Assembly (NCBI RefSeq): GCF_025566885.1
Contig: NZ_JAOQJQ010000001.1
Location: 558,001-622,000, forward strand
DNA from: Brotonthovivens ammoniilytica
GTDB lineage: Bacteria > Bacillota > Clostridia > Lachnospirales > Lachnospiraceae
Length of the DNA stretch: 64,000 nt
Reading direction: 5' to 3'
Shown here: piece by piece, positions 36,717-45,142 of the stretch
How the letters are laid out: each line of letters starts with the position of its first letter
Numbering within the stretch: position 1 is the first letter of the stretch
Program-made: the position numbers and the translations under genes
The notes under the pieces: model-generated
What the model saw: only the letters and a program-made list of their open reading frames with translations
What the model was told of the DNA's origin: nothing
Database searches by the model: none

Positions 36717-37469
36717 ATGAAATTACAACAATTACTCAGCTATACAAGAAAGGCCGTTGAGGATTATCGGATGATAGATGACGGGGATAAAATTGCAGTT
36801 GGTATTTCTGGCGGCAAGGACTCTCTCACGCTTCTGTATGCACTGCATGGCCTGAAGCGTTTTTATCCTAAAAAATTTGATCTGATTGCAGTCACTGTTG
36901 ACCTTGGTTTTGATGGATTTGATTTATCTCCTGTAAGAAGTTTATGTGAGGAACTAAACGTGCCTTATGTTGTTGTTCCTTCTGAAATTGGAAAGATCAT
37001 TTTTCAGGAAAGAAAAGAGTCAAATCCATGCTCTCTTTGTGCCAAAATGAGGAAAGGCGCTTTAAATCAGGCTGTAAAAGAGCTTGGCTGTAATAAGGTA
37101 GCATATGCTCATCATAAAGATGATATTGTGGAAACAATGTTTTTATCACTTATATATGAGGGGCGTTTCCACTCTTTTTCTCCGAAAACTTATCTGGACC
37201 GTATGGATTTAACAGTTATCCGGCCGATGATGTATGTGCTGGAAGCTGATGTGATAGGTTTTAAGAATAAATATCAGCTTCCCATTGTAAAAAATCCATG
37301 CCTTGCAGACGGAAAAACCAAGCGGGAATATGCAAAACAGCTGGTGCGACAGATTAATAGTGAAAATCCGGGGGCAAAAGAAAGAATGTTTACGGCTATC
37401 ATCAGTCAGAATCTGGATGGATGGCCCCAGCGTGCTTTTCCATATAAAAAAGGGAAAAGAAATGAATAA
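36717..37469 (+). CDS. TtcA-family tRNA thiolation protein
   Basis: PP-loop ATPase of the TtcA/TtuA type (250 aa), adding sulfur to a tRNA base using a [4Fe-4S] cluster. The PP-loop motif VGISGGKDSLTLLYAL is at about residues 28-43. The cluster cysteines are visible as CSLC (about 103-106) and a third in NPCLAD. The substrate base (C32 in TtcA) is not certain for this clade. GATGGAG precedes the ATG. Confidence 0.85.
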   Translation: MKLQQLLSYTRKAVEDYRMIDDGDKIAVGISGGKDSLTLLYALHGLKRFYPKKFDLIAVTVDLGFDGFDLSPVRSLCEELNVPYVVVPSEIGKIIFQERKESNPCSLCAKMRKGALNQAVKELGCNKVAYAHHKDDIVETMFLSLIYEGRFHSFSPKTYLDRMDLTVIRPMMYVLEADVIGFKNKYQLPIVKNPCLADGKTKREYAKQLVRQINSENPGAKERMFTAIISQNLDGWPQRAFPYKKGKRNE

Positions 37470-37524
37470 AACTGTCTCAAAATAAGTGATGATTGAATGA
37501 TTCTTTTAAAGGGGGAAACAGATC

Positions 37525-38583
37525 ATGAGAGAACGTGCATATCATGAGAGTATAAATATTCAGAATGAAAAAAAGCTTCGTGTATTGCTGGAAGGTCTTC
37601 CAGGATTTTGCAGAGAGTTTTTTATTGGAATTGAATCCTCTACTTCTTCCAGGACAAGAATCGCCTATGCATATGATCTAGGAGTATTTTTTGAATTTCT
37701 ACATGAAACCAACAGTTACTGTGCAAAGCTTCCAATCGAAAAATTTCCATTAGATCTTCTAGAACGTATTACTTCTTTTGATATTGAAGAATATCTTCAA
37801 TATTTAAAATACTATGAGCATGAAGGTGTGGAACATACCAATGATGAACGGGGATTAATGAGGAAGCTGGCAAGTCTTCGGAGTTTCTATAATTATTATT
37901 TCAGAAAAGAACTGATTGAGAAAAATCCTGCGGCCCTTGTAAAAATGCCTAAAATCCATGAGAAAAATATTGTCCGGCTTGATATTGATGAGATCGCTCT
38001 TTTGCTGGATGAGGTTGAAAATGGGGATAAATTAACGGAACGCCAGAAAATGTACCATAATAAAACAAAAAATCGAGATTTAGCCATGCTGACACTGCTG
38101 CTGGGCACAGGTATCCGGGTTTCTGAATGTGTTGGACTTAATATCACAGATATTGATGAAAAAAATAATGGCATTAAAATCCATCGAAAAGGCGGCGCCG
38201 AGGTTATGGTGTATTTTGGGGATGAAGTTGCCGAAGCTTTAGATGTTTATCTGGATGAACGGCTGCAGATAAAACCTCAGGAAGGTCATACTGAGGCATT
38301 GTTTTTATCATTGCAGAACCGCAGGATCAGTGTCCGGTCTGTTGAAAATCTTGTAAAGAAATATGCCCGGCTTGTTACTACTGTAAAAAATATTACACCG
38401 CACAAATTAAGAAGTACATACGGCACGAATCTGTATCGTGAAACCGGGGATATTTATCTGGTAGCGGATGTTCTGGGGCATAAAGATGTAAATACTACAA
38501 AAAAGCACTATGCAGCCCAGGCAGATGAACGCCGGAGAATGGCTGCAAAGTCAGTTAGATTAAGAGAAAAAGATAGAAATTAA
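37525..38583 (+). CDS. XerS-like tyrosine recombinase
   Basis: Tyrosine recombinase of 352 aa with an N-terminal core-binding domain and a C-terminal catalytic domain. Catalytic residues visible are Arg in LGTGIRVSE, His and Arg in TPHKLRSTYG, His in VLGHKDVNTTKKHY and the final nucleophile Tyr in HYAAQ. The length and family features recall the single chromosome-dimer recombinase XerS of streptococci. There are no mobile-element genes around, which fits a resident Xer protein and not a phage integrase. AAAGGGGG precedes the ATG. Confidence 0.78.
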   Translation: MRERAYHESINIQNEKKLRVLLEGLPGFCREFFIGIESSTSSRTRIAYAYDLGVFFEFLHETNSYCAKLPIEKFPLDLLERITSFDIEEYLQYLKYYEHEGVEHTNDERGLMRKLASLRSFYNYYFRKELIEKNPAALVKMPKIHEKNIVRLDIDEIALLLDEVENGDKLTERQKMYHNKTKNRDLAMLTLLLGTGIRVSECVGLNITDIDEKNNGIKIHRKGGAEVMVYFGDEVAEALDVYLDERLQIKPQEGHTEALFLSLQNRRISVRSVENLVKKYARLVTTVKNITPHKLRSTYGTNLYRETGDIYLVADVLGHKDVNTTKKHYAAQADERRRMAAKSVRLREKDRN

Positions 38584-39380
38584 AGTTCTATACGTTCCAG
38601 GTCATCAGGAATATAAAGGTTTCCGTGAAACCATTTACTACTCTCTTTTCCATACAGTATTTTTCTGCAGGCAAGGTTTTTATCTTCTGTATGATATAAA
38701 ATCAAATTCTCTGCTCCAAGACGTTCAGCCAGCTGCCCAGCTTCAGCAGCCGTTGAATGATGCTTTTCATGAGGTTTAAATTCGAAAGCTTCAGATTCCA
38801 GGCAAAAAGCTTCATGCATCAGCCATTTGCTTCCAGAAACCAGATCTTTTTCAGAATCATTGTATGGTTCATCGCCACAGCAGGAAAGTTTTTCTTTATC
38901 GTTTAAATATAACGTGAAACCAAATTGAGAAGCTTTGGTTGAATGAATATCAAAGAAAATAATCCGTCGGTCCAGAATCCTCTGCTCTTCCCTGTCTTTT
39001 ATGGAAATGAACAAAAGCCGGTCTCCAATAAACCTGGATTCTTTTTTATTCAACAGCGTCTGACATAAATAATCCAGTATCTGAATTACTTCCCTGCCGG
39101 CATAAAGCCGGACGTCTTGTTCCAATATTTTTTTGTTCATCTGCTGGCAGATTGCGCGGATAACCCAGATAATACCTAAAATATGATCTATATGTTTATG
39201 AGTTACAAATATATCATGGATGTCTCTTAAATCAATATCTGCAGACTTTAACTGCTTTAAAATTGTATTTCCGCCGCCTCCGTCAACCAGAAAATGTTTA
39301 TGATCTTCTGACAGCACAAAACAGGTATTATAACATTCAGTAACAAGAGCATGACCGGTTCCTAACATTGTTAACTGCAA
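38580..39380 (-). CDS. MBL-fold metallo-hydrolase (RNase Z-like)
   Basis: Metallo-beta-lactamase fold protein (266 aa). The metal motif FVTHKHIDHILGI is at about residues 58-70, and a further His lies in LMHEAF. The start MLGTGHALVTECYNTCF resembles RNase Z-like hydrolases, but the usual RNase Z exosite arm is not obvious, so the substrate is open. The probable start is a TTG at 39380, 7 bases after GGAGAGAG. Its stop codon overlaps that of the convergent recombinase gene by 4 bases. Confidence 0.75.
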   Translation of the reverse strand: MQLTMLGTGHALVTECYNTCFVLSEDHKHFLVDGGGGNTILKQLKSADIDLRDIHDIFVTHKHIDHILGIIWVIRAICQQMNKKILEQDVRLYAGREVIQILDYLCQTLLNKKESRFIGDRLLFISIKDREEQRILDRRIIFFDIHSTKASQFGFTLYLNDKEKLSCCGDEPYNDSEKDLVSGSKWLMHEAFCLESEAFEFKPHEKHHSTAAEAGQLAERLGAENLILYHTEDKNLACRKILYGKESSKWFHGNLYIPDDLERIEL

Positions 39381-39561
39381 AATGCTTCTCTCTCCTTTTT
39401 CATTCCATTATAAAATACTGTATTATCAGAGAAACAGAAATATTATATCCGAAATATTATTTCCAGCCGATAGAATGCTTTCTGTCTGTGATGTATTTCA
39501 AATAGTATTTTCAGATACTACTGTATTATGTGTATATTATACTATATGACCGGTGTTTTGG

Positions 39562-39915
39562 CTACTTTCCTGTACCACTGTAATATGGAATTGTAAGATA
39601 AGAACCGGAATGGATGGTGTCGTCTGTCAGGTGGTTGATGGATTTGATTTCATCAATGTAATCCTGCTTATTATCAAATTCTTCACACATATAAGTATCT
39701 GCTATGCTCCAGAGGGTATCACCCTCTTTTACTTCAATAGATTTGTAATAAAGCTCTTCCTGATATTCCGTTGCTGCATTGGTTCTGGAAGAATTTAAAA
39801 TACTGCTTCCAAGCAGAATCCCGGCAATGATAACGGAAAAAGTAATAAAAACCAGAAAGGTCTGTTTTTTTAGTCTGTATAATAAATGATTACGGTTTGT
39901 TCTGTAAACTGGCAT
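39562..39915 (-). CDS. YneA-like LysM cell division suppressor
   Basis: Protein of 117 aa: short basic N-terminus, one membrane helix (about residues 18-40), a linker, then a LysM domain with VKEGDTLWSIADTYM and SYLTIPYY. It is divergent from lexA with LexA-like sites between them, exactly as yneA is in Bacillus, where the product blocks division during DNA damage. The ATG at 39915 is fixed by AAGGAGA 8 bases upstream; a longer reading would run into the operator region. The division role is inferred from context and architecture. Confidence 0.8.
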   Translation of the reverse strand: MPVYRTNRNHLLYRLKKQTFLVFITFSVIIAGILLGSSILNSSRTNAATEYQEELYYKSIEVKEGDTLWSIADTYMCEEFDNKQDYIDEIKSINHLTDDTIHSGSYLTIPYYSGTGK

Positions 39916-39954
39916 AATTTTAATCTCCTTTGTAAAATAAACTGAAAGCAATCG

Positions 39955-40041
39955 CGAACATTTGTTTGCCTCTTGATTATACAAAACAAACGTTCGCTTG
40001 TCAATAGAAAAAAACGAACATATTTTCGGAATATATGTTTG
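39955..40041. promoter_or_regulatory. Four LexA-box-like sites between yneA-like gene and lexA
   Basis: Matches to the Firmicutes SOS box CGAAC-N4-GTTCG: CGAACATTTGTTTG (39955-39968), AAAACAAACGTTCG (39983-39996), CGAACATATTTTCG (40015-40028) and GGAATATATGTTTG (40028-40041). The last overlaps the lexA -35. The first two lie nearer the divergent gene. Confidence 0.8.
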
Positions 40042-40067
40042 CTTTTTGCGTGTAACTATGTTATTCT
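40039..40067 (+). promoter_or_regulatory. lexA promoter
   Basis: TTGCTT (40039-40044) and TATTCT (40062-40067) are 17 bases apart. The -35 is partly covered by the last LexA-like box, so autorepression is expected. Confidence 0.65.
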
Positions 40068-40106
40068 ATTTGTAATGAATAGACTTGATAAATAAAGGAG
40101 ATTTTT

Positions 40107-40724
40107 ATGGCACAGGGAAAGATCACACCAAAACAGAAGGAAATATTGGAATATATTAAAAATGAGATTTTAAGCAGAGGGTACCCGCCTGCTGTACGTG
40201 AGATTTGTGAGGCGGTAAAGTTAAAGTCCACTTCTTCTGTTCATGCACATTTGGAGACTCTGGAAAAGAACGGATATATTCGAAGAGATCCCACAAAGCC
40301 CCGTGCTATTGAGATTGTAGATGATACATTTAATCTGGTGCGCCGTGAGATGGTAAATGTTCCTGTAATAGGAAAAGTTGCAGCCGGTTCTCCAATTCTG
40401 GCTGCAGAAAATATTGAAAGTTATTTTCCCGTTCCGTCTGAATTTATGCCAAATGCAGAAACATTTATTTTAAAGGTACAGGGTGAAAGCATGGTGAATG
40501 CCGGTATCTTAGATGGTGATGGGATTCTTATCAAAAAGCAGTCCACTGCCAGAAACGGGGATATGGTTGTGGCTTTAATTGATGATTCTGCTACCGTAAA
40601 GACATTTTATAAAGAGGATGGACACTATCGTCTTCAGCCGGAAAATGATTTTATGGATCCTATTATTGTTCCGGAAGTTACAATACTTGGAAAAGTATTT
40701 GGGGTATTTCGATTTTTCCAGTAA
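40107..40724 (+). CDS. lexA: SOS repressor LexA
   Basis: Repressor of the DNA damage response (205 aa). The winged helix DNA-binding domain fills the first 70 residues (PPAVREICEAVKLKSTSSVHAHL). The self-cleavage site Ala-Gly is in VAAGSPI at about residues 92-98. The catalytic Ser is in VQGESMVNAGI and the Lys in ATVKTFY. AAAGGAG precedes the ATG. Confidence 0.97.
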   Translation: MAQGKITPKQKEILEYIKNEILSRGYPPAVREICEAVKLKSTSSVHAHLETLEKNGYIRRDPTKPRAIEIVDDTFNLVRREMVNVPVIGKVAAGSPILAAENIESYFPVPSEFMPNAETFILKVQGESMVNAGILDGDGILIKKQSTARNGDMVVALIDDSATVKTFYKEDGHYRLQPENDFMDPIIVPEVTILGKVFGVFRFFQ

Positions 40725-40770
40725 AACTTATTTTATGTGAGAATACACCGGCAGGAAATAAGTTTTATTT
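40723..40770 (+). terminator. Terminator at the end of lexA
   Basis: An 11-bp stem AAAACTTATTT / AAATAAGTTTT with a 22-base loop begins at the lexA stop codon and runs into TTTTATTTC. Confidence 0.65.
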
Positions 40771-40833
40771 CATCTCCACATGAGTGTGCTTCTCCACGGG
40801 TATTTTAGTTACAATTAAATATAGCATCACAGG

Positions 40834-40886
40834 CGGCATTTCTGATTCCAGATTCCAGTACAGGAAAACACAGAAATGCCGTTTTT
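40834..40886 (+). terminator. Second terminator-like hairpin downstream of lexA
   Basis: A perfect 11-bp stem CGGCATTTCTG / CAGAAATGCCG with a 26-base loop is followed by TTTTTATAT, about 65 bases after the first terminator. It could end lexA read-through or a short RNA made between the two. Confidence 0.65.
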
Positions 40887-40964
40887 ATATTTGTTTTGCT
40901 GATGTTATTTTATCTTATCTATCTCGATTTTCTTTACGGTTCAATATCTGTCGGATTTCTATGG

Positions 40965-40993
40965 TATAATCATTATGTTCAAACGTTTAAACA
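40965..40993 (+). promoter_or_regulatory. ArsR gene -10 and palindromic operator
   Basis: TATAAT (40965-40970) is followed by TGTTCAAACGTTTAAACA (40976-40993), an 18-bp palindrome with one mismatch at the expected transcription start. This is a good candidate for autoregulation by the ArsR-family repressor encoded just downstream. The -35 is weak (TTCAAT, 40940-40945). Confidence 0.65.
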
Positions 40994-41009
40994 AAAAGGA
41001 GGTTTGCCT

Positions 41010-41369
41010 GTGGAAAATACGATTGAGGATATAAAACGGCTGGAAGAAGAATTTAAAGCTTGTCAAAGAATCTTGACAGCAATCGGTGATGAAACAAGGC
41101 AGCACCTGTTATGTATTATGCTGCGGGGGGAATGCAGGGGAAACCGTGTTATAGATATTGCACAGAAAATGAATCTGTCTCGTCCGGCTGTATCGCACCA
41201 TATGCAGATATTAAAAGATGCCGGTATTGTAAAGGCACGCAAGGAAAGTACATGTATCTACTATTACTTAGATCCGGAGGGAAGCGAAATCAGCAATTTG
41301 ATTACATTATTTTGTGATGTTCAGGAAATTATGAAAAATGCTCCGGACAGAAATGACATTAATGATTAA
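41010..41369 (+). CDS. ArsR-family winged-helix repressor
   Basis: Transcription regulator of 119 aa. The ArsR fold is seen in ILTAIGDETRQHLLCIML and the recognition helix MNLSRPAVSHHMQILKDAG, then the wing with YYYLD. No obvious cysteine cluster for metal sensing is seen in the alpha-3 position, so the signal is unknown. The GTG start at 41010 lies 7 bases after AAAGGAGG; a longer reading would include the operator. The next gene is a truncated nitroreductase. Confidence 0.82.
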   Translation: MENTIEDIKRLEEEFKACQRILTAIGDETRQHLLCIMLRGECRGNRVIDIAQKMNLSRPAVSHHMQILKDAGIVKARKESTCIYYYLDPEGSEISNLITLFCDVQEIMKNAPDRNDIND

Positions 41370-41447
41370 ATTTGAATTTCATTCATTGATGCCAGATGAT
41401 ATCCTGACATTTTAACAGTATGCTATAAGAATGGGAGGAATAAAAAC

Positions 41448-41723
41448 ATGGATTTATTACAGGCAATGAAGGAAAGACATTCTGTCCGCTCATATACAGA
41501 CCGGCCGATAGAGGGAAAAATAAAAGAGGATCTGCTATCTTTTATTGAACAATGTAATAAAGAAAGCGGATTACATCTGCAGCTGATTTTAGATGAGCCG
41601 GATGCCTTTAACGGCTTTATGGCACATTACGGAAAGTTTTCAGGTGTTAAAAATTATATTGCAGTCATTGGAAAAAATCAATATCTGTTATGGTTCTATA
41701 ACAGCAAAAAACAGCGTCTTTGA
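41448..41723 (+). pseudogene. Truncated nitroreductase
   Basis: Reading frame of 91 codons. The first 77 residues match the N-terminus of the nitroreductase family: AMKERHSVRSYTDRPIEGK (FMN-contact Arg and Ser) and VKNYIAVIGKN. Full members have about 170-250 residues; here the frame leaves the family after IGKN and ends in an unrelated short tail (YNSKKQRL) that reads into a terminator hairpin. A 3' deletion is the simplest reading. A good ribosome site (GGGAGG) remains, so a fragment may still be made. Confidence 0.75.
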
Positions 41724-41745
41724 ACTTTCAGAGCCGCTGTTTTTT
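41706..41745. terminator. Bidirectional terminator
   Basis: AAAAAACAGCG (41706-41716) pairs with CGCTGTTTTTT (41735-41745). An inner stem CTTTG / CAGAG extends the hairpin. The A-run and T-run on the two sides let it act on both strands, ending the nitroreductase remnant and, from the other side, the rsfS operon. The remnant's stop codon lies inside it. Confidence 0.85.
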
Positions 41746-41826
41746 AGTAATACTAAGAGTGTATAAGGTTTAGTGGTTTAACACTGACTTTGCAATATTT
41801 TTATGATACTGTAAAAAGTAAAGATA

Positions 41827-42180
41827 TTATAATTCCTCAATGGAGATAAATTTTCCGTCCTTCCAGATTCGTTCCAGATCATAAAACAGTCGGTCTTCTT
41901 TGGAAAACAGGTGAATAATAATATCTTTATAATCCATTAAAATCCAGCTGGAATTTTGATTTCCTTCTTTTTGAGAACAATGATAGCCGGATTTATAAAG
42001 TGCTTCTTGTGCGGCATCTACCATTGCCTGCAGCTGATTAACATTAGATCCGCTGGCAATTACAAAGTAATCTGCAATCACTGAAATATCACGGATATCA
42101 ATGATCTGAATATCTTCTGCTTTTTTTTCTTCTAATGCCTGATAGGCAAGTTTCGCCATTTCTTTTGATTGTTCTGTCAA
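41827..42180 (-). CDS. rsfS: Ribosomal silencing factor RsfS
   Basis: Binds ribosomal protein L14 and blocks subunit joining when nutrients are low (117 aa). The family pattern is clear: AEDIQIIDIRDISVIADYFVIASG in two parts, then QKEGNQNSSWILMDYKDIIIHLFS. The start is a TTG at 42180 with AAAAGGAGAG about 7 bases upstream. No stop codon separates it from the preceding yqeK frame, so a fused product could also be made. Confidence 0.9.
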   Translation of the reverse strand: MTEQSKEMAKLAYQALEEKKAEDIQIIDIRDISVIADYFVIASGSNVNQLQAMVDAAQEALYKSGYHCSQKEGNQNSSWILMDYKDIIIHLFSKEDRLFYDLERIWKDGKFISIEEL

Positions 42181-42736
42181 GGTAGTCTCTCCTTTTTTTA
42201 ATTTAGTTTTATAATATTCGTAAACCTTAAGGGTTGTCTCATCCATAGTACTCTTCTGCTGTTTTAAGTAAGCAATGGTGTCCTTTGCAATCTCATACAC
42301 AGCCCTGTCAAGATCCTGGCAGGCTATTTTTCTGATCTCCTCCAGATGAGGAGCCTGGTCTCTGTTTGGCTCAATATAATCTGCCACATATATGATTTTA
42401 TCCAGAAGATTCATTTTAGGACAGCCGGTTGTATGAACTAAAATGGCATGAAGGATTTCAGAATCTGTAATTTTGTAAATTTTTCTGGCACAAATTGCAC
42501 CGCACTTTGCATGAAGCAAAGAGGGATTTTCTAACTCTGTTTCTGAGATGGCAAGTCCATATTCCCTGCAGAGACGGATTTTTTTCTCATTGCTAAGCGA
42601 TTTTGCACAGTCATGCAAAAGGCCGGCATACTGAGCCTTTTGGGGATCATAATGGTAAATTTCTGCCAGCTTTCTGGCTGTTTCCATAACGCCAAGGGTA
42701 TGAATATAGCGGTTGGTTTTCAGCTCTTCTTTCAAC
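42181..42736 (-). CDS. yqeK: YqeK HD-domain hydrolase, 5' end in gap, open into rsfS
   Basis: HD-domain enzyme; YqeK of Bacillus-type bacteria hydrolyses Ap4A symmetrically. The visible part has NRYIHTLGVMETARKLAE, LLHDCAKSL (HD motif), LLHAKCGA, HTTGCP and YVADYIEPNRD. The first residues fall in the assembly gap. At the 3' end there is no stop: the frame continues through a ribosome binding site and TTG into rsfS. The end coordinate given is simply where rsfS starts. It may be a fusion, or the stop may have been lost by sequence error. Confidence 0.8.
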
Positions 42737-43028
42737 NNNNNNNNNNNNNNNNNNNNNNNNNNNNNNNNNNNNNNNNNNNNNNNNNNNNNNNNNNNNNNNN
42801 NNNNNNNNNNNNNNNNNNNNNNNNNNNNNNNNNNNNNNNNNNNNNNNNNNNNNNNNNNNNNNNNNNNNNNNNNNNNNNNNNNNNNNNNNNNNNNNNNNNN
42901 NNNNNNNNNNNNNNNNNNNNNNNNNNNNNNNNNNNNNNNNNNNNNNNNNNNNNNNNNNNNNNNNNNNNNNNNNNNNNNNNNNNNNNNNNNNNNNNNNNNN
43001 NNNNNNNNNNNNNNNNNNNNNNNNNNNN
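42737..43028. other. Assembly gap (292 N)
   Basis: A run of N falls between the 3' part of nadD and the 5' part of yqeK. The true length is unknown, so whether the two are separate genes or fused cannot be seen. Confidence 1.
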
Positions 43029-43509
43029 TTTCACCTTTCAGCGTATCCTTTAAATACTGAATCTGAGTGTCCACTTTTGCCTCTGTAAGATAATCCCTGA
43101 CGGCTGCCAGTATAACAGCTTCCTGACAGATCAATTCCGGTCTGCGCCATTTATCGAAGTCAAAAAGGGAATCTGCACCAAGAATAAAATACAGATCTGA
43201 ATCCGGATAGATTTTATGCATATGATGCAGAGTTTGATAGGTGTAATTGGTGGAATGTTTTTCTGTTTCATAACGAGAAAGAGAAAATTTTTCGTTTCCT
43301 TCAATTGCAAGACGTATCATTTCGCACCGATGCTGTGTCATCTGCTCTCCGGTAAATTTTTTGTGGGGAGCATAGCCGGTGGGCATAAATATGACCCGGT
43401 CAAGATGATACTGTTCACATGCATTTTCTGCAATGATTAAATGCCCATAGTGAATGGGATTGAAAGTACCACCCATGATTCCAATTCGCTTTTCTGCATT
43501 ATGATTCAT
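43029..43509 (-). CDS. nadD: Nicotinate-nucleotide adenylyltransferase NadD, 3' end in gap
   Basis: NAD biosynthesis enzyme joining nicotinate mononucleotide to AMP. The nucleotidyltransferase motif GIMGGTFNPIHYGHLIIAEN is near residues 9-28, followed by FMPTGYAPHK and ADSLFDFDKWRRP. The ATG at 43509 is set by GAGG 8 bases upstream. About 160 residues are visible; the last roughly 40 lie in the gap. Confidence 0.93.
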
Positions 43510-43520
43510 GATGTTCACCT

Positions 43521-43814
43521 CTATTTAGAAGGTAAAATAATTTTGGGATCCTTTTTGTCAGGCCTGTATAATACAATTTTTTTTCCGATAACCTGCACTA
43601 CCTGTGCATGGGTTCTTTCCGCAATTACTGATGCGATTTCTTTTGGGTCATCGAAACAATTTTTCAATACTGCCAGTTTGATAAGCTCATGGGTAGAAAA
43701 AGTTTCGTCGATTGCCTGAACAACCTCCGGCGTCACACTGGCCTTTCCAATCTGAATGATTGGGTTTATATTCATGGCAAGCCCTTTTAAATATGCTCTC
43801 TGTTTACTGGTCAT
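43521..43814 (-). CDS. YhbY-type RNA-binding protein (CRM domain)
   Basis: Small protein of 97 aa made of a single CRM domain, associated with pre-50S ribosomal particles. The start TSKQRAYLKGLAMNINPIIQIGK and the later VVQVIGKKIVLYR are typical of YhbY. It sits between obgE and nadD, the usual order in Firmicutes, where all are linked to ribosome assembly. Confidence 0.92.
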   Translation of the reverse strand: MTSKQRAYLKGLAMNINPIIQIGKASVTPEVVQAIDETFSTHELIKLAVLKNCFDDPKEIASVIAERTHAQVVQVIGKKIVLYRPDKKDPKIILPSK

Positions 43815-43828
43815 AATACGCTCCTGTT

Positions 43829-45115
43829 CTATTTATAGTAGTCAAAGGATAAGCCATACATACGGACAGTATCGCCCTCCTGGATGCCAAGTTTCTCTAA
43901 CTGTTCTAAGATACCCTGGTCTTTTAAAAATCTCTGGAAAAATAAAAATCCTTTTTCAGAATCAATATTTGTATAGCCCAGCATTTTTTCAATCCGGGGA
44001 CCTTCTACTACATATTCATCTTCTTCCTGATCATAGGTTACAGTATAAGGTTCATCGCTGAAAACAGAAAGTTCAGGGAAATATTCCTGTTCAAAAATAA
44101 CCGGAGCTGAATCTACAGTATCCAGCAGTTTTGAGACATCATATAAAAGCTCTTTCAATCCCTGGCCGCTGACTGCAGAAATTGGATATACTTTGATTCC
44201 CTGAGGTTCAAATTCTGCTTTTAATGCTGCGACAGGATCGCTGTCTTGTGCATAAACTGCATCAATTTTATTTGCCGCAATTACCTGAGGCTTTTTGATT
44301 AATTCCGGATTGTAGGCTTCTAGTTCTTTATTAATGGCGTAGATATCAGAAATGGGCTCCCGCCCTTCTGTAGATGCGGCATCTACCATATGGATCATGA
44401 CCTTTGTACGTTCAATATGCTTTAAAAATTCATGTCCCAGTCCCACTCCTTTAGAAGCGCCCTCAATCAGTCCTGGAATATCTGCCATTACAAACCCTGC
44501 TGCGCCCTCCAGATCCACAACACCAAGATTAGGATTTAAAGTTGTAAAGTGGTAGTTGGCAATTTTAGGGTCTGCATTTGTAACCCGGGAAAGCAGCGTG
44601 GATTTTCCAACATTTGGAAATCCAACAAGACCCACATCTGCTATTACTTTCAGTTCAAGATAAACTAAAAGTTCAATGGCAGGCTGTCCCGGCTGGGCAT
44701 ATTTTGGCGCCTGCATGGTAGATGTTGCATAATGCTGATTCCCGTTGCCGCCCCGTCCGCCTTTTAATACAATCTGTCTTGTATTACCACCGGACATATC
44801 TGCGATTACTTTACCGGATTCTGCTTCCTTGATCACAGTACCGGCAGGAACTTTTACGATAATATCTTCGCCGTTTTTACCGTGACAGTTTCGTTTTTTA
44901 CCTTCTTCACCGTTTTGCGCGGCATATTTTCTTTTGTGACGGAAATTTACAAGAGTATTCATTCCCTCGTCTACCTGGAAAATAACGTCTCCGCCTTTTC
45001 CGCCGTCCCCACCGTCAGGACCGCCGTTGGGCACATATTTTTCCCGGCGGAAGCTTACATGGCCGTCTCCGCCTTTTCCTGATTTTATAATAATTCTTGC
45101 ACTGTCTGCAAACAT
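43829..45115 (-). CDS. obgE: GTPase ObgE/CgtA
   Basis: Essential GTPase of 50S assembly and stress control (428 aa). The N-terminal glycine-rich Obg fold includes GKGGDGHVSFRREKYVPNGG. The G1 motif GFPNVGKSTLLSRV is at about 165-178, G3 is DIPGLIEGA, and NKID is at about 282-285. A C-terminal OCT domain follows (VEGPRIEKML). It lies downstream of rpmA with a strong hairpin between the two. Confidence 0.97.
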   Translation of the reverse strand: MFADSARIIIKSGKGGDGHVSFRREKYVPNGGPDGGDGGKGGDVIFQVDEGMNTLVNFRHKRKYAAQNGEEGKKRNCHGKNGEDIIVKVPAGTVIKEAESGKVIADMSGGNTRQIVLKGGRGGNGNQHYATSTMQAPKYAQPGQPAIELLVYLELKVIADVGLVGFPNVGKSTLLSRVTNADPKIANYHFTTLNPNLGVVDLEGAAGFVMADIPGLIEGASKGVGLGHEFLKHIERTKVMIHMVDAASTEGREPISDIYAINKELEAYNPELIKKPQVIAANKIDAVYAQDSDPVAALKAEFEPQGIKVYPISAVSGQGLKELLYDVSKLLDTVDSAPVIFEQEYFPELSVFSDEPYTVTYDQEEDEYVVEGPRIEKMLGYTNIDSEKGFLFFQRFLKDQGILEQLEKLGIQEGDTVRMYGLSFDYYK

Positions 45116-45142
45116 AATTTTCTTTCCTTTGATTATAATAGA

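Noticed and set aside
37470..37524. dif-type recombination site next to the XerS-like gene
   Set aside because: I looked between ttcA and the recombinase gene and in 36479-36716 and saw no convincing dif-like dyad.
37525..38583. Phage or element integrase
   Set aside because: There are no excisionase, phage or att-like features nearby, and the neighbours are housekeeping genes, so a resident Xer recombinase fits better.
41827..43518. A single 563-residue NadD-YqeK-RsfS protein
   Set aside because: The frame passes through 292 undetermined bases, so continuity between NadD and YqeK is not shown; RsfS has its own ribosome site and start.
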